From NCBI GenBank assembly GCA_014529385.2, contig CM043960.1, positions 122,501,043-122,565,042 on the forward strand: 64,000 nucleotides of DNA, written 5' to 3'. Of this stretch, positions 1-9,582 are shown in pieces (the stretch's first letter is position 1; each line of letters starts with the position of its first letter). This stretch comes from Adiantum capillus-veneris. Lineage: Eukaryota; Streptophyta; Polypodiopsida; Polypodiales; Pteridaceae. The notes under the pieces are model-generated. The model had not been told where the DNA came from. It saw only the letters and a list, made by a program, of their open reading frames with translations, and made no database searches. The position numbers and the translations under genes are program-made.

Positions 1-241
1 TGCACTTCTGCGATGGATTGCTGAGACAAAAATTTTGCAAACTGAGGATTCTTCACAAATTTAATTATTTGCTTCGTGCACTCGTCAACTTGCTATCGAC
101 GTTCCATCTCTTGAAGTTCGTACTGAGTAGGCCTAGGTGGCCCGTATTCTTCCCCTCTGCTAATTCGGTTGAATCTTCATCGTCATCTCCTCTCGCATGA
201 GCAGATACGGAAGAAGTCGATCGATTCTTTTTGGAATCCAT
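1..241 (-). pseudogene. B3 gag, N-terminal remnant (runs off window)
   Basis: Minus-strand start of a family B gag, beginning at an ATG at 241 and leaving the window on the left. The first residues (MDSKKNRST...) align with the gag starts of B1 (MASSKDQST... at 22563) and B2 (MALGKDQST... at 44065), including the acidic stretch after the Ser/Thr segment. Gag would form the capsid of the retrotransposon particle. Here the frame decays after about 58 codons. The usual spacer and primer site between gag and LTR are missing: about 35 bases present in B1 are deleted, so the LTR edge follows the leader directly. Its LTR is at 272-554 and continues at 33688. Confidence 0.6.
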
Positions 242-271
242 AAGTGTCGCGAGAAAAGGATCGGATTTCCC

Positions 272-554
272 GGCAACAAACTTGGACACCCCAAGTCTAG
301 ATTCTACTGCGACATAGTAGAGATTCACTTTAAAACAATTCACAAAAGACGACATGGCCCCCGTAGTTTCGTGCCAAGAGGTATTGGCCCCAAAGACTTC
401 CTCCCCTTTCAGTATTTCTTTTTATATTAATCGGTGTGCAAAGTACAAGAGAGTCCGCGGGAACTCACACTCGGACTCTGCATCCATATGCTCTGAGTAA
501 TGAGGCCTAAAAGACATATTTATTCTTACAAGGGATGCCCAAAAGCAGAGCCCC
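272..554 (-). repeat. B3 5' LTR, inner part
   Basis: Aligns with the B1 LTR (from about 22793) through the segments cttggacac..ccaagtc, ggtattggccccaaagac and aaagtacaagag. It stops abruptly at the sequence aaaagcagagcccc, where element C1 begins. The missing part resumes at 33688 with the matching continuation, so C1 split this LTR. Confidence 0.8.
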
Positions 555-605
555 TGTCACAAACAGGAGTGCATAGCAATATAAAATAGACTCGGATAAT
601 AGAAT

Positions 606-700
<95 letters not shown>

Positions 701-1895
701 GTACTAGGGACCAGAAGATGGGTTCGTCCCCCCTCCGTAATAGTATCTTCAATACTGAGGAGAAGTCTATACAAGCACTTGAACCGAACGTATTAGCATG
801 TTCGTTCTAGAATAAGATTTGATGGTTCCTGGAAGTCTCGGCTTCCTATTCCTAGGGCGTCTCTGGATCTCACCTTCCAGACTCGGGGCATACCATCCTT
901 GCAACTCTCTTTTCCGACTCTGTTCCCAGAGTCCTCTTACCGCATAACAATCTACTTTCCCGAACGCGAAGTCCTTCCTTGGGAATCTCAACTTCCGGAT
1001 CCCCAACTTGAGAGCCTACCACTCTCGAATCCGTGGATCTACGTCCCAAACTCGGGTACAAAACCCTTGGGCTGATTTGGCTCTAGTTCCTCAGAGCGCT
1101 TTCTCCTGCAGAGGCTCATGCCTTCCCCTGCACCTACTCCCTCACTAAGAGGAAGTACACCTGCAAACAAATACTTAGAGATCATAACATGAAAATCGTT
1201 ACCTTCAAAGTCTCGACGCTCGAAACGCAACTCGGTTCTTGAAAAGCAATTCCCCAGAAGAGAGCTCTACATAGAATCCTCTCTTCCAATCCTACACACA
1301 AAAGAGGTGTATTCTCAGGTTCCTTCTCGTAAATCGGCCCCGTCTACGACGTTTATGGGCTGGAAACAGAGAAAAACAGCAGCTTGTCGTGATGGAAACA
1401 CGCTTCGTAGACACTTCTTCGCGAGGGACCTTGCGCACTAGGTCCTGGCCACATCTGGTACACTTGGGGCAGCCATGGGCATCACCGGCATCGTCTTCTT
1501 TGCGGCTAAAACCTACAGCAACATCTCCTCCTTGCGAAAACTGGTCTTTCATCTGGGAGAGGGCTTGTAATGCTTTTATAGCTCCGTGGCCACGGCAAAG
1601 ATAGCAGAGCATTGACTGCTTGCGTAGAGATCGCGGCCGTTTTTCGTTTTTTTTTCCCTTTTTTTGCTCTTCTGCTAGAAAAAAGAGAAAAAAATTGCTG
1701 GCTGGTTTTTACTGCTTTATATTAGAAATACTCTGTACTTGGATGTCTCTAGTGAGAAAAACCCTCACTTAAAATTCCAATAATTCATTTATAATTATTT
1801 TTCCTTGGTGTTCCAAGCGAGAAAACCCTCTCACTTACAAATCCAATAATTCATTTAGAATTATTTTTATGTCAGATAAAGCCAATTTAGCAACA
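555..1895 (-). repeat. C1 3' LTR
   Basis: Minus-strand LTR from TGTCACAAACAGG (LTR 3' edge on this strand) to GCAACA at 1895 (its TGTTGC start). It matches the solo copy at 3700-5655 and the split 5' LTR. Relative to those it lacks about 630 bp: the break is at 1720/1721, where the 5' LTR continues from about 32876 to 33508. The lost piece is the U3 segment with the TGACG modules and the inverted repeat. Confidence 0.85.
613..696. repeat. (TA)n(GA)n compound microsatellite
   Basis: About 18 TA units (613-648) followed by about 24 GA units (649-696), within the C1 3' LTR. The solo C LTR has only a short CT/TA-rich stretch at the same place (5545-5580), so the array expanded inside the LTR. 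Predicted proteins here (poly-Ser/Leu, poly-Tyr/Ile) are artefacts of the repeat. Confidence 0.95.
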
Positions 1896-1905
1896 TCCCT
1901 CTCAC
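1896..1905 (-). other. C1 polypurine tract
   Basis: On the minus strand this reads GTGAGAGGGA directly before the LTR start TGTTGC. It parallels the AGAGGGA and AAGAGGA tracts that precede the 3' LTRs of D1 and A1. It is the expected primer site for second-strand synthesis. Confidence 0.6.
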
Positions 1906-1921
1906 TTATAAACAATTGTCA

Positions 1922-3054
1922 TGTCACGTGACACATCCCAACCCTATGTGTCCGTGGACAAGCTACACCATAGCAGGGTTCTCTACACCATAGCAGGGTT
2001 CTCGTCAGTTCAGTTAGTTTATATCAGCAGTGATCTGGCACTTTTGTGAGTCTATTCGTAGACCGTGCATGCCGAGTCACTTAGCATAGATGCATATCCT
2101 CCGGTTGCATACAACATGATCATCGGAATTCCCATCAAAATCCATTAGCATCAGTTAGGGGAATTTTTCAGTGCATTTAGCCTATTTTCCCTATTTTTGG
2201 TATTTTCACTTATTATTTTTAAGTGACTTTCCTACAAAAGTAGGTAGGGCAATTTTGCTAAGTTAATATATAAGCAAACCCAAGTTAGCACTTTCTGGCA
2301 GAAGAGGCAGCAGGAGCACCTTGCTCAACAGGCAACTTCTCAGCAAGACCAACCCCCGCGACGACTCTGGCGTTTTCTCCACAGAAGACCTAGCGTTTTT
2401 GCATCAGATCAGCCTTGGCGATTTGTGCACAGCAGATCAGCCCCGGCGTCATCACGACACAGCAGATCAGCCTAGCGTTTTTGCATTTGCAGAACCCCGG
2501 CGACAGGAGGACCAATTTCAGCCCGTGGCGTTTTTGGATTTCAGGAGCAAATTAAGACCGGCATTATTCAGCTAAAGTGTAGCAGATTCAGCCCGTAAAG
2601 ACCATCAGTTTTCAGCCCTAAGAAACCTCATTTTTCAGCCAAGAAAACGTAGCCAAAACAGCCATTTTCAGCCACCGAAACAGTCCCGAAATTCAGCGAT
2701 TAGAAGATCTCAGATTTCAGCCATCGTCGTCGTCGTCGTCATCGGCATAGACCAAGTTGCATAGTCCATTGCATACGCATTGTACACCTTTGTGCAATCA
2801 AAGAATAGACCACTCTTGCCGACGAGAGTGGGGCCTTCGGAGGAGGGTTTTACAACCTCTCGGGTGTCGTATCTCTTCTCTCTCCTTCTCTCAGTCTCAT
2901 TCACTTGCACGCACAATATCCACTCACCTTGTTCGTGACCACAACACTCTATAAGACGGAAAGCTCTCTCTTTCCCTAAGAACTATAAGGAACCTTGAGC
3001 AATAAAGATCACTAATCTTGAGAAAAAACAACATTCATTCCGCTGCACCTAACA
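1922..3054 (+). repeat. Solo LTR, family F
   Basis: Complete F-type LTR from TGTCACGTGACA to CACCTAACA, with no internal region on either side. It aligns in inverted orientation with the F1, F2 and F3 LTRs. The flanks are TGTCA (1917-1921) and TGTCC (3055-3059), a 5-bp duplication with one difference. It sits between the end of the C1 polyprotein frame and the C1 purine tract. It carries the AGCGTTTT/TTTTCAGC motif array, a (TCG)n run at 2725-2740 and an AATAAAG poly(A)-type signal near 3000. Confidence 0.85.
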
Positions 3055-3489
3055 TGTCCTCAACTGTAGAGGTCCAACTGAACTGCCGGAGAGAAACCAG
3101 AAAAATTCCAAATCTTACTCAATGGTGAGTTAAGCTAGTCCTTTCTCAAAAGAGAACTTAAGAATTAAATTAAACAAAAATTCAATAATTTCAATACTTA
3201 CCTTACCGGTTCATATCGTTCCTCTAATACCTTGAGGATCTCCTTCACCAATCATCAAACTTACGAGCCAGGTAAGAACTCATCATTCACGTCTTTCTAA
3301 CAGATTGGAGGTTTTCCTCGTCCAAGAATCTATTAACTGTATTCCACCTTCTCAATCCCGAGAAGAATAATCCTTCTAGAAATCAATCTAGGTATCTGTC
3401 CTTGCGCATAATTCTGCGCTGTTAGTCTAAAGGGTATCAAACCTCTTCTGTCCTCCCGCATAGGGCATGTCGAGAGCATTAAGCTCATG
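3055..3489 (-). pseudogene. C1 pol 3' end, decayed
   Basis: Only the last codons are recognisable. On the minus strand 3055-3083 reads ...VGPLQLRT, matching the YVxALQLRSTV polyprotein C-termini of A1 (18011-18046) and D1 (14221-14256). The rest up to the A1 insertion site at 3490 should be integrase C-terminus/chromodomain by position, but it is full of stops and I cannot align it. It is the left half of the A1 target, whose right half starts at 19625. Confidence 0.45.
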
Positions 3490-3868
3490 TGAATTGTAAC
3501 AATGTCAGACTTTGTAAATAATTAATTTATTTACGAGGAAATAATTATCTAATTAGTTGTGTGCACATCAGAATAGATTTAGCAGTTTTGGGGCCTCAGG
3601 TGCGCCCGGAGTGTGGGCCAGAGCACCTCAGGGAGACCCTAGCAGAAAATACCGTGAAGCCCTAGTGATTGGGAAATCGGGTCTTCAATGAAGGGGTAGT
3701 GTTACTAAATTGGCTTTATCTAATAGAAAAATAATTCTAAACGAATTATTGGATTTATAAGTAAGAGGGTTTTCTCGCTTGGAACAAAAGGAAAAATAAT
3801 TCTAAATGAATTATTGGAATTTTAAGTGAGAGGGTTTTTCTCACTGGAGACATCCGAGTACAGAGTAT

Positions 3869-4141
3869 TCCTAGTGCGTCATTTAAAGTAATGACGGGAA
3901 CACTGAGAACGGGAATATCTGTAAGGCCACCAGGAACGGGTACTTCTGATGCGTCACATCGGATGGGTGACAGGGAGCATCGGAAAGAAGTATCCGACCA
4001 TCCGGGAACGGACATCTCTGATGCGTCATAGGATGGGTGACATAGAGCATCGTGAAGGAGATTGTACCGTAAGTTCGGTAGGAAAGGACTAGGTGATGGG
4101 TATTCCTGATGCGTCACAAGGTGGGTGACGGGTGCATCGGA
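3869..4141 (+). promoter_or_regulatory. Repeated TGACG/CGTCA modules in C LTR U3
   Basis: Three copies of a module reading GATGCGTCA..GGTGACN at 3945-3974, 4016-4041 and 4106-4141, each often closed by GCATCG, plus a looser copy at 3869-3899. Each holds CGTCA and TGAC(G) in inverted orientation, the core bound by plant TGA-type bZIP factors (as-1-like). Regulatory function is inferred from the motif and its upstream position. The D-family LTR has the same module. Confidence 0.5.
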
Positions 4142-4448
4142 AAGGGAATATCCATAGTCGGGAGGAAATTCCGAACTGTGTTAGAATTGTGCACAAGGAA
4201 AAGCAAGCACTTGAATGAAGATGGGTTCAGAGGAAACTTTGAGGAAACACAGATGCTTTTTTGAGAAAGCGGGATTGCTTTTCGGGAAAGCAGAAGCTTT
4301 CCCGCGAGGAAGTCTATGTCTGCATTGCAACTGTGCATGTGATTGCATCCAGGGACGCTTGGGAAGTGCTGTGAAAGCATTGTTTTTAACTTATAAGGTT
4401 TCATTGAGTTGTTGGGCAGGTTCAGACTATTTTTAAAATACGCCGGCC

Positions 4449-4467
4449 GCCCACTTAATAAGTGGGC
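4449..4467. repeat. Inverted repeat upstream of TATA in C LTR
   Basis: A 9+1+9 perfect inverted repeat (GCCCACTTA / TAAGTGGGC). The D LTR has a different palindrome (AAAGTGACCGGTCACTTT) in the equivalent place, about 150-200 bp before its TATA box. Confidence 0.7.
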
Positions 4468-4606
4468 AGCCATCTGATAAATGAGGCAACAGATCAGCCA
4501 GCGTTTTCTCTCTCTCTTTTTTTGGCAAAACAGAAAAAAAAAAAGAAAAAAAAAACCCCGGCCGCGATCTCTACGTGAGCAGCTATTCGTGCCCGTGGCT
4601 AGGAGC

Positions 4607-4614
4607 TATAAAAG
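4607..4614 (+). promoter_or_regulatory. TATA box of solo C LTR
   Basis: TATAAAAG in a GC-richer context, the only good TATA box in the LTR. It is followed about 400 bp later by a short GT-AG segment and about 880 bp later by AATAAA. Confidence 0.55.
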
Positions 4615-5483
4615 TATCACATGCCCTCACTCAGAGAGGAGGACCAATCTTTGCAAGGAGGAGATGCTAGTGCAGATTTCAGCCGTAAAGAAGACGTTGC
4701 CAGTGATGCCCATGGCTACCCCAAGTGTACCAGATGTCGCCAAGACCCAATGCGCGAGTTCCCTCGCGAAGAAGTGCCTACGAAGCGTGTTTCCATCGCG
4801 ACAAGTTGCTGTTTTTCTCTGTTTTCAGCCCATAAACGTCGTAGACGGGGCTGATTTACGAGAAGGAACCCGAGAACACACTTCTTTTGTGTGTAGGATT
4901 GGAATAGAGGATTTTCTATGGAGAGATCTCTTCCGAGGAATTGCTTTTCGAGAATCGAGTTGCGTTTCGAGCGTCGAGACTTTGAAGGTAACGATTTTCA
5001 TGTTCTGATCTTTGAGTATTTGATTGCAGGTGTACTTCCTCTTCGTGAGGGAGTAGGAGCAGAGGAAGGCATGAGCCTCTGCAGGAGAAAAGCGCTATGA
5101 GGAACTAGAGCCAGATCAGCCCAAGGGATTCGTACCCGAGTTTGGGAAGTAGATCCATGGATCGGAGAGAGGTAGTCTCTCAAGTTGTGATATGGAAGTT
5201 GGGATTCCCAAGTAAGGACTTCGTGTCCGAGAAAGCAGAGTTGTTCTGCGGGAAGAGGACTCTGGAAAGAGAGTTGCAGGGATGCCATGCCCTGAGTCTG
5301 GAAGGTGAGATCCAGAGGCGAGAACCTTGATTCTTGAGGAATTGGAATAAGGAACGGAAGTTCCTTGGAATAGGGTTTTGCCCTAGGAATCGGAAGCTGA
5401 GGCTTCCGGGAACCATCAAGTCTTATTCTAGAACGAACGTGGTAATACGTTCGGTTCAAGTGCTTGTATAGACTTCTCCTCAG

Positions 5484-5534
5484 TAATAAAGATACTATTA
5501 CGGGGGGGGGGGACCAGCCCATCTTCTGGTCCCC
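5484..5534 (+). promoter_or_regulatory. Poly(A)-type signal and GGGGACCAG hairpin, C LTR
   Basis: AATAAA at 5485-5490 is followed by an 11-G run and a perfect 9-bp stem, GGGGACCAG (5509-5517) / CTGGTCCCC (5526-5534), with an 8-nt loop. The same arrangement is in the D2 LTRs (26083-26108, 31619-31644), with decayed versions in A1 and D1. Confidence 0.6.
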
Positions 5535-6884
5535 AGTACTGTGTCGATCTTCTCACTCTCTATCTCTCTCTCTATATCCTCTGGCTTCAGTAATAAGTGA
5601 TAAATCCTATTTATCCGAATGTATTTTATATTGTTATGCGCTCCCGTTTGTGACAGGTAGATAATAGCCTCAAGTTTCAGGCTCAGAAAATTACGCGTGT
5701 CAGTGCGAGCACAAGAATGAGATGGGGTCCTTAGAACAACAGTAACCCTAAGGCCTGATGTATTTTTACGGCCTTTGCGGTAAGTCAATTAAATTATTTT
5801 ATAATGGTTTGTGCTGGACCAAATGGCCAGACAAGTGCAAAAAGGTAATGCCAGAGCAGTGTCGGTACGGCATTGTGCTTGGGAGCAGTTGACATTTCAT
5901 TAGTAGCATCTGAGTGTGCAGTTGTGAGTTAATTTGCACATTTCATTAATAGCCTAGGGACTTTTAAATGTGAAAGTTGAATGGTTTTAAAGTTATTAAG
6001 TAAGTGTGCCACTTGGCACACTTACCAATACTAAGTGGCTCTCTCACTCTCACTCTCTCTCACCCTCTCTCTTCTTCTAGCGCCCCCTCTTCCTATTGGC
6101 TATTTAGGAGCATCCCCTCCCCCTCTTCACAGGTTGGCAGTGCACCTACCCCCCAAATGTGAGTGTGCTCTACGCAACGGAGTTCTCCATTGAAGCTAGA
6201 GAATCAGTCCTTGTGGTGCATGTGGAGTCTTGGAGCTCCCATCACCTAGAACAAGGTTTCTCTTGATCATAGGCTGCTGTGGGGGAAGATTCATTGCGAA
6301 AAAGTAGAAGGAAACTCTTTTTCTCTCACGTCAAGCTGCTGCAAATTCTCTGTTTTCAGCCCCTAATCACTTCCATTAGGGTGAATTTCAGCAAAACTCT
6401 CATAGAATCTAGTCCTATTGTACCTACACTACGCGTACACTAAGTTTGGTGCGATTCCATAGCGAAAAAAGTCTCTAATTCGGCATTGGAACATGCTCAG
6501 GTAACATTTTCAGGTTATGTGCAGAAAATTACAGCAAGCATGTGTGTGTGCATTTTGCGTGTTTCTCCCTTGTTTTTATTGCAGGAATGATTATGTATAA
6601 AGGGACACAGTTAGCGGAAGGTAGACTCAATTTCGAGAGCTTCCCTTGAGTTTTGTGGAAGATAGACTCTCGTTTTCGAGAGCTTCCCAAAATCTCATAG
6701 CAAAGGGAAAATCCTCTTAGTATTCAGAGAGTAGCTTTTGCAGTTTCTCAGTTAGAAGCAGAAAAGAAAGACTAGAGGACGGGCTATTGCCCCATTGCGG
6801 TGCTTGTAAAGATTCTCCCTTAATAATAAAGATAATCTCTTTATGGGGGGGGGGCAGCCCATCTGTTGGTCCCCAATGAAGTGT

Positions 6885-6931
<47 letters not shown>

Positions 6932-6993
6932 ATTCTCTTGAGTATTTAAAGTATAATTAAAAATCAGTTTACGCTTCCGTATTTTTGTGACAG

Positions 6994-7005
6994 TGGTATC
7001 AGAGC
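6994..7005 (+). other. A1 primer binding site
   Basis: TGGTATCAGAGC one base after the LTR edge, the standard plant site complementary to the 3' end of initiator tRNA-Met. Confidence 0.95.
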
Positions 7006-7058
7006 AAGGTCATCTCTCTCTTTTTTAAGGGATTGACGACTCTTGGCATACTGCAGAA

Positions 7059-8149
7059 ATGGAAGGACGCGAGATAGAGTTCTCTATCCTTTAACAGTAG
7101 GTGGCGGAGTTGCAAAAAGCTCTCCCCCATCCAGAAGTTTAGAAGATTCTCCATACCCTTGAGAAAGGGAAGGAGAAAGTGCAGATCGGGTCGAGAAAAT
7201 CCCGCAGAACCCAAAGACGCAAGAACCAAAGAAAGATTCTTTAATTGGAACCTTCCGCATGCACGAGAGGCAGAGGAAACCTCCAGAACGTCATGTGCGG
7301 TTCAATCCAAAGGTTCAAGAGCAGGATCCTCCTGATACTCCATGAAGGATCTGGATGACATAGTCAGTCCAGAAGATATGTTTCTTGATGATCCATCGCA
7401 GCAAGAAGTGGAAAAGACTCTTGTCCAAAAGGAGTCTAAGCGTAGAAAGAAGTAAGAGGAAGTACCACAAGCTAAAAACATTCAAGTCAGGTGACAAAGA
7501 TGTAAAATTCAACACCTACAATGGACGGCGTGATAGTGACAAAGCTTTGTCTTTCATCCGCCAATTTGAAGTTGCATTTGTAGAAGGGAACTTTAGAGAA
7601 AGATCCAAGCTTCGCCATGTCAGTATGTACTTGAAAGGCACCGCCAGCAGTTGATGGTTAACCCTGATCCTAGAAAAACGCAAGCCCCAAGATTGGATTG
7701 CTTTCAAGAAGGAGTTCTACGCGCAGTTTCTTCCTCCAGACTATGAGGAAGAAGTAAAGAAAGAATAGGATTGACTCTCACAGTCAGAGAACGAAACTGT
7801 TCCATTCTATGTGGATAGGTTTTGGGACGTTCTCTTGAAAGTCACTCCATTCAAGAAGAATGAAGATTTGGAGAAGATGTGCAAGTTTGAAGCAGGATTG
7901 CATGAAGCCTTGCATAAGGCTATGAAGCTTTACCCTCGAGGTAACTTGCAGATACTTATGGAATCAGCTCGCATAGCTGATGGAATACATGACAAGGGTA
8001 CTCCCAGGAAGATTGAGCAAAGCACCTATCATGCCAAGCAGAAGGCTCTCCATGAACAGCCTACCTCTACTTCTTCTTCTCAAAAGAAGAAAAGAACCAC
8101 CTTCGATGCAGAAGCAAAGCAAAATCAGCCCAAGAAAGGGAAACGTCTC
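7059..8149 (+). pseudogene. A1 gag, 5' part
   Basis: Gag (capsid) of a chromovirus, starting MEGREIEFS at 7059 with a stop soon after. The conserved capsid block is readable from about 7470 (FKSGDKDVKFNTYNG..) and through 7811-8149 (DRFWDVLLKVTPF..), closely parallel to D1 gag at 10028. Stops at 7652, 7766 and 7772 break it. The frame at 8149 (..KKGKR) continues after the D1 insertion at 14922 as LSPAELRTLISEG, exactly as TKYLSPTQ.. in D1, which confirms the insertion point. Confidence 0.85.
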
Positions 8150-8670
8150 TGTTGCTAATTGGACTATTTTCTTATTTTTAATGATTAAATCTCTTTTTTA
8201 GGATATTTTATTATGTGCACTAAGAACTGTTAAAAAGATTGTAGCTACAGGAACTGCCATCAGGAACGGACAACTTTGATGTGTCATTTGATGGGTGACG
8301 GTAAACATCGCGAAGGAGTTTCCGTAAGTTCGGTGGAAAGGGCCGGGTTACGAGTGCCTCTGATGCGTCACATGATGGGTGACGGGTGCATCAGTAAGGG
8401 GGCATCCCGTAGGCTAAGGAGGAAATCCGAACTGAGTAAGAAAATACGCGTAAGAACGCAAGCACAAGAATAAAGATGGGTTCAATGAAGCTTTTTACGA
8501 AAAGTAGGAACAGTCGCGGGAGGACACATGTTTTCCCGCGAGGAGTCTGTGTCTGCATTGCATCTGTGTCGTGTCCTGCACCCGGGGACGCCTAGAATGT
8601 GTCCGTGTAGCATTGTTTTCACTAACTGAGTGAGTTTTTAAAGTTTGAACAGGTGCACACTTTATTTTAT

Positions 8671-8688
8671 AAAGTGACCGGTCACTTT
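8671..8688. repeat. 18-bp perfect palindrome in D LTR
   Basis: AAAGTGACCGGTCACTTT, followed at once by a third half-site AAGTGACCGG. It is conserved in both D2 LTRs (around 25388 and 30887) and lies in the 684-bp deletion of the D1 3' LTR. Spaced GTGACC/GGTCAC half-sites suggest a dimeric factor site or cruciform; this is inference. Confidence 0.75.
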
Positions 8689-9117
8689 TAAGTGACCGGC
8701 CCCTTTATTAATAAAATAAAGCAGGCGAGGCTCCTATAGAAAAAGCCAGCGCTAAAACCAAGGCAGAGGGGGCTGAATTGCGATCTCTCTCTCTCCTCTC
8801 TCTAGAAAACGCGATTTTCTCTCTCCTCTCTCTAGGAGCGCCAAGCTCTACTTTTGGACCCCTATTCCTGCCGGGTGTCGGACCCTATAAAAGGGTAGCC
8901 AGCGTTTCAGTTTGCAGAGGCCGGGAGCAGTAGGAAGTACTAGCGCTGGGATTCTGGAGTAGAGCCTGGCGACAGAATTTGCAAGTGTTCGCGTGACGAC
9001 TGCGAACGGAGGTTGATTCTCCAAGCAAGAAGCGACAGGTATAAGTCGTTGATACGCATTGAGAATTGTTGCTTTGTGTGGTTTGTTTTGCAGGAATCTC
9101 CTGTCTTACGGAAAGGC

Positions 9118-9300
9118 CCTTCACGGGAAGTACGGCTTCACGCCTAAGTCCCTTATGGGAAAGTACGGCTTCGCGCCTAAGTCCCTTACGGGAAAGTACG
9201 GCTTCGTGCCTAAGTCCCTTACGGGAAAGTACGGCTTCGCCTAAGTCCCTTACGGGAAGGAACGGCCTGGTGCCCAAGCCCTTTACGGGAAAGCACGACC
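9118..9300 (+). repeat. 33-bp tandem repeats in D1 5' LTR
   Basis: Units of about 33 bp encoding GKYGF(T/A/V)PKSL(T/M), four near-identical copies and two diverged ones (GRNGLVPKPFT, GKHDLRV). The 33-bp period keeps one frame open from the ATG at 9059. Copy number of the near-identical unit is 4 in this LTR, 3 at 14561-14650, 3 at 25844-25945 and 4 at 31347-31480. Confidence 0.85.
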
Positions 9301-9513
9301 TTCGGGTCTAAGATTACAGAACAGAGGGGTTTCCTCGGGTTCTCGTGCTTGTAGAAGAATTCTCCCTGAATAACAGAATACTCTTAACGGGAGGGGACCA
9401 GCCCATCTTTGGGTACCCAATACTGTGTCGATCTTCTCCCTTCTCTCATGCTTTCAAAGAATTATAATTTTCAGATTTTCTAAGTGCTAGTGTACTCTCC
9501 CGTTTTGTGACAG

Positions 9514-9525
9514 TGGTATCAGAGC
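9514..9525 (+). other. D1 primer binding site
   Basis: TGGTATCAGAGC one base after the LTR, initiator tRNA-Met type. Confidence 0.95.
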
Positions 9526-9582
9526 TCGGACTCCTCTCTTTCTCTGCAAAGAAGGACGATTCCGGGAAGAATTGGAAGAACC

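Larger units (their letters stand above)
3700..5655 (+). repeat. Solo LTR, family C
   Basis: A 1956-bp LTR, TGTTACTAAATTGG to GTTTGTGACA, flanked by perfect GGTAG duplications (3695-3699, 5656-5660). The A1 3' LTR at 18256-18270 keeps the unoccupied site with a single GGTAG, which proves insertion followed by LTR-LTR recombination. It aligns in opposite orientation to both C1 LTRs. Contents: TGACG modules (3869-4141), inverted repeat (4449-4467), TATA box (4607-4614), GT-AG segment (4988-5029), AATAAA (about 5485) and a hairpin (5509-5534). Confidence 0.95.
3495..6992 (+). repeat. A1 5' LTR (interrupted)
   Basis: Starts TGTAACAATGTCAG and ends TTTTTGTGACA, identical in edges to the 3' LTR at 18059-19619. 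The 3700-5655 segment plus one GGTAG copy is absent from the 3' LTR. The distal part contains a (CT)n run at 6889-6929 after a G-run, an AATAAAG poly(A)-type signal at about 6826, and a GT-AG bounded segment at 6501-6584. Confidence 0.92.
8150..9512 (+). repeat. D1 5' LTR
   Basis: TGTTGCTAATTGG to CCCGTTTTGTGACA. Internal landmarks: two TGACG modules (8275-8301, 8361-8392), an 18-bp perfect palindrome (8671-8688), CT-rich tracts (8790-8830), TATA box (about 8885-8891, CTATAAAAGGG), a GT-AG segment (9039-9093), an ATG-led open frame (9059-9244) made largely of 33-bp repeats, and a poly(A)-type region with a partly mutated hairpin near 9395-9420. Confidence 0.93.

Noticed and set aside
526-774. 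Open frames of poly-Ser/Leu and Tyr/Ile repeats (also 24736-24990, 43478-43919, 6717-6932)
   Set aside because: They are translations of (TA)n/(GA)n/(CT)n microsatellites and have no other content.
3061-3489. GTAAGT-type splice donors on the minus strand of the C1 tail
   Set aside because: The region is decayed retroelement sequence; there is no exon structure to support an intron.
9118-9300. CRISPR-like direct repeats
   Set aside because: Units are contiguous 33-bp tandem repeats without spacers, in an LTR of a plant retrotransposon.
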